A DNA stretch of 64,000 nt. Source: Leifsonia sp. fls2-241-R2A-40a. Its GTDB lineage: Bacteria; Actinomycetota; Actinomycetes; Actinomycetales; Microbacteriaceae. Positions 63,825 to 64,000 of the stretch are shown one piece after another (within the stretch, counting starts at the first letter, position 1; each line of letters starts with the position of its first letter). The stretch spans positions 1,860,001 to 1,924,000 of the forward strand of contig NZ_JARVRS010000001.1 in assembly GCF_030209575.1 (NCBI RefSeq), written 5' to 3'. The notes under the pieces are model-generated. The model had not been told where the DNA came from. It saw only the letters and a program-made list of their open reading frames with translations, and did no database searches. The position numbers and the translations under genes are program-made.

Positions 63825-63840
63825 GGGGGGATCGGGCGGA

Positions 63841-64000
63841 TCAGCTCCTGGTCGCTCGGAGGGTGTGTGCCACCCGCTGGGCCAGCGGGTCGATCTGGCC
63901 GAGCGCAGCGACGAAAGCGGCCTCGCCCCGGCCGTACGGATCAAGGATGTCGCCCTCGTCGTAACCGCGCCGGGTCGCCGACCCGAGCGAACGGACGCGC
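63841..64000 (-). CDS. Low-molecular-weight protein tyrosine phosphatase, C-terminal end
   Basis: 53 residues before the stop; the 5' part lies beyond the window. The piece SLGSATRRGYDEGDILDPYG then GRGEAAFVAALGQIDPLAQR contains the D-P-x-x-x-G general-acid loop (DILDPYG) of Wzb/Ptp-type phosphatases, which dephosphorylate tyrosine kinases of capsule/exopolysaccharide export. Adjacent to a cytidylyltransferase gene, this fits a polysaccharide locus. Confidence 0.75.
   Translation of the reverse strand, partial: RVRSLGSATRRGYDEGDILDPYGRGEAAFVAALGQIDPLAQRVAHTLRATRS

Overview
The window is high-GC actinobacterial chromosomal DNA, most likely from a Leifsonia-like member of the Microbacteriaceae. 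The assignment rests on gene content: small DUF7882-type and DUF6458-type proteins, an Mpt70-like fasciclin lipoprotein beside a molybdopterin oxidoreductase, a mycobacterial-LigB-like ATP-dependent DNA ligase, many GTG starts, and many genes with a TANNNT box 6-7 nt before the start codon, the pattern expected of leaderless mRNAs. I see no rRNA, tRNA, CRISPR array, insertion sequence or prophage. This looks like ordinary chromosome made of short operons, with metabolism genes and many local regulators (five MarR, two TetR, one MarR/GlxA pair).

Layout. 1-1940: a partial SRPBCC gene and a CrtI-like FAD oxidoreductase. 2208-4226: a DEAD-box RNA helicase with a long arginine/aspartate repeat tail at its N-terminus. 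4305-5134: a MarR gene divergent from a tiny repeat protein, with two identical-architecture operators between them. 5150-10925: a tight four-gene minus-strand operon (glucose 1-dehydrogenase-like SDR, GH15 glucosidase/trehalase, NDH-2-like dehydrogenase, thiamine-diphosphate oxidase) that reads as a sugar-oxidation module. 11141-12954: a succinate-semialdehyde dehydrogenase and a membrane protein. 13264-14726: a cold-shock protein and a fatty-acid desaturase, a plausible membrane and RNA cold-adaptation pair. 14801-21031: DUF7882 protein, phosphotransferase, PLP decarboxylase, two small membrane proteins with a MarR, a Ser/Thr kinase and a lipid kinase. 21101-25598: gapA, GlxA/MarR regulators, argG, MarR.

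25658-30514: NAD(P)-binding protein, VanY lipoprotein, and an amidase/agmatine-deiminase operon divergent from a TetR. 30530-33221: an operon of a 3-hydroxybutyrate-dehydrogenase-like SDR and two alpha/beta hydrolases. 33302-37193: Gfo/Idh oxidoreductase, DNA ligase, cupin, then a ScbR-like (gamma-butyrolactone receptor type) TetR followed by an intergenic region holding a near-ideal receptor binding site inside a promoter and two RNA hairpins. 37194-43829: DedA, Moco oxidoreductase/fasciclin pair, metallo-beta-lactamase fold protein, hydrolase, and a DHA2 exporter. 43848-49007: quinone oxidoreductase/VOC/unknown operon, LLM monooxygenase, CtaG-like protein, LysE exporter. 49031-54953: secreted GH10 xylanase, SDR, DHA2 exporter with its own MarR, EamA and DHFR-like genes. 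55052-64000: RecQ, hexapeptide-repeat protein, acyl-CoA oxidase, malate dehydrogenase, zinc metallopeptidase, prolyl aminopeptidase, a cytidylyltransferase and the end of a low-molecular-weight tyrosine phosphatase.

The most unusual signals are non-coding. They are the ScbR-like gene with its candidate regulated small RNA (36452-37160), a 51-bp almost perfect palindrome made of three 11-bp palindromes spaced exactly 20 bp apart (60240-60290), and a 55-bp inverted repeat (26989-27043). Everything here was read by eye. Family names rest on recognised motifs and remembered homologues, not on database searches.
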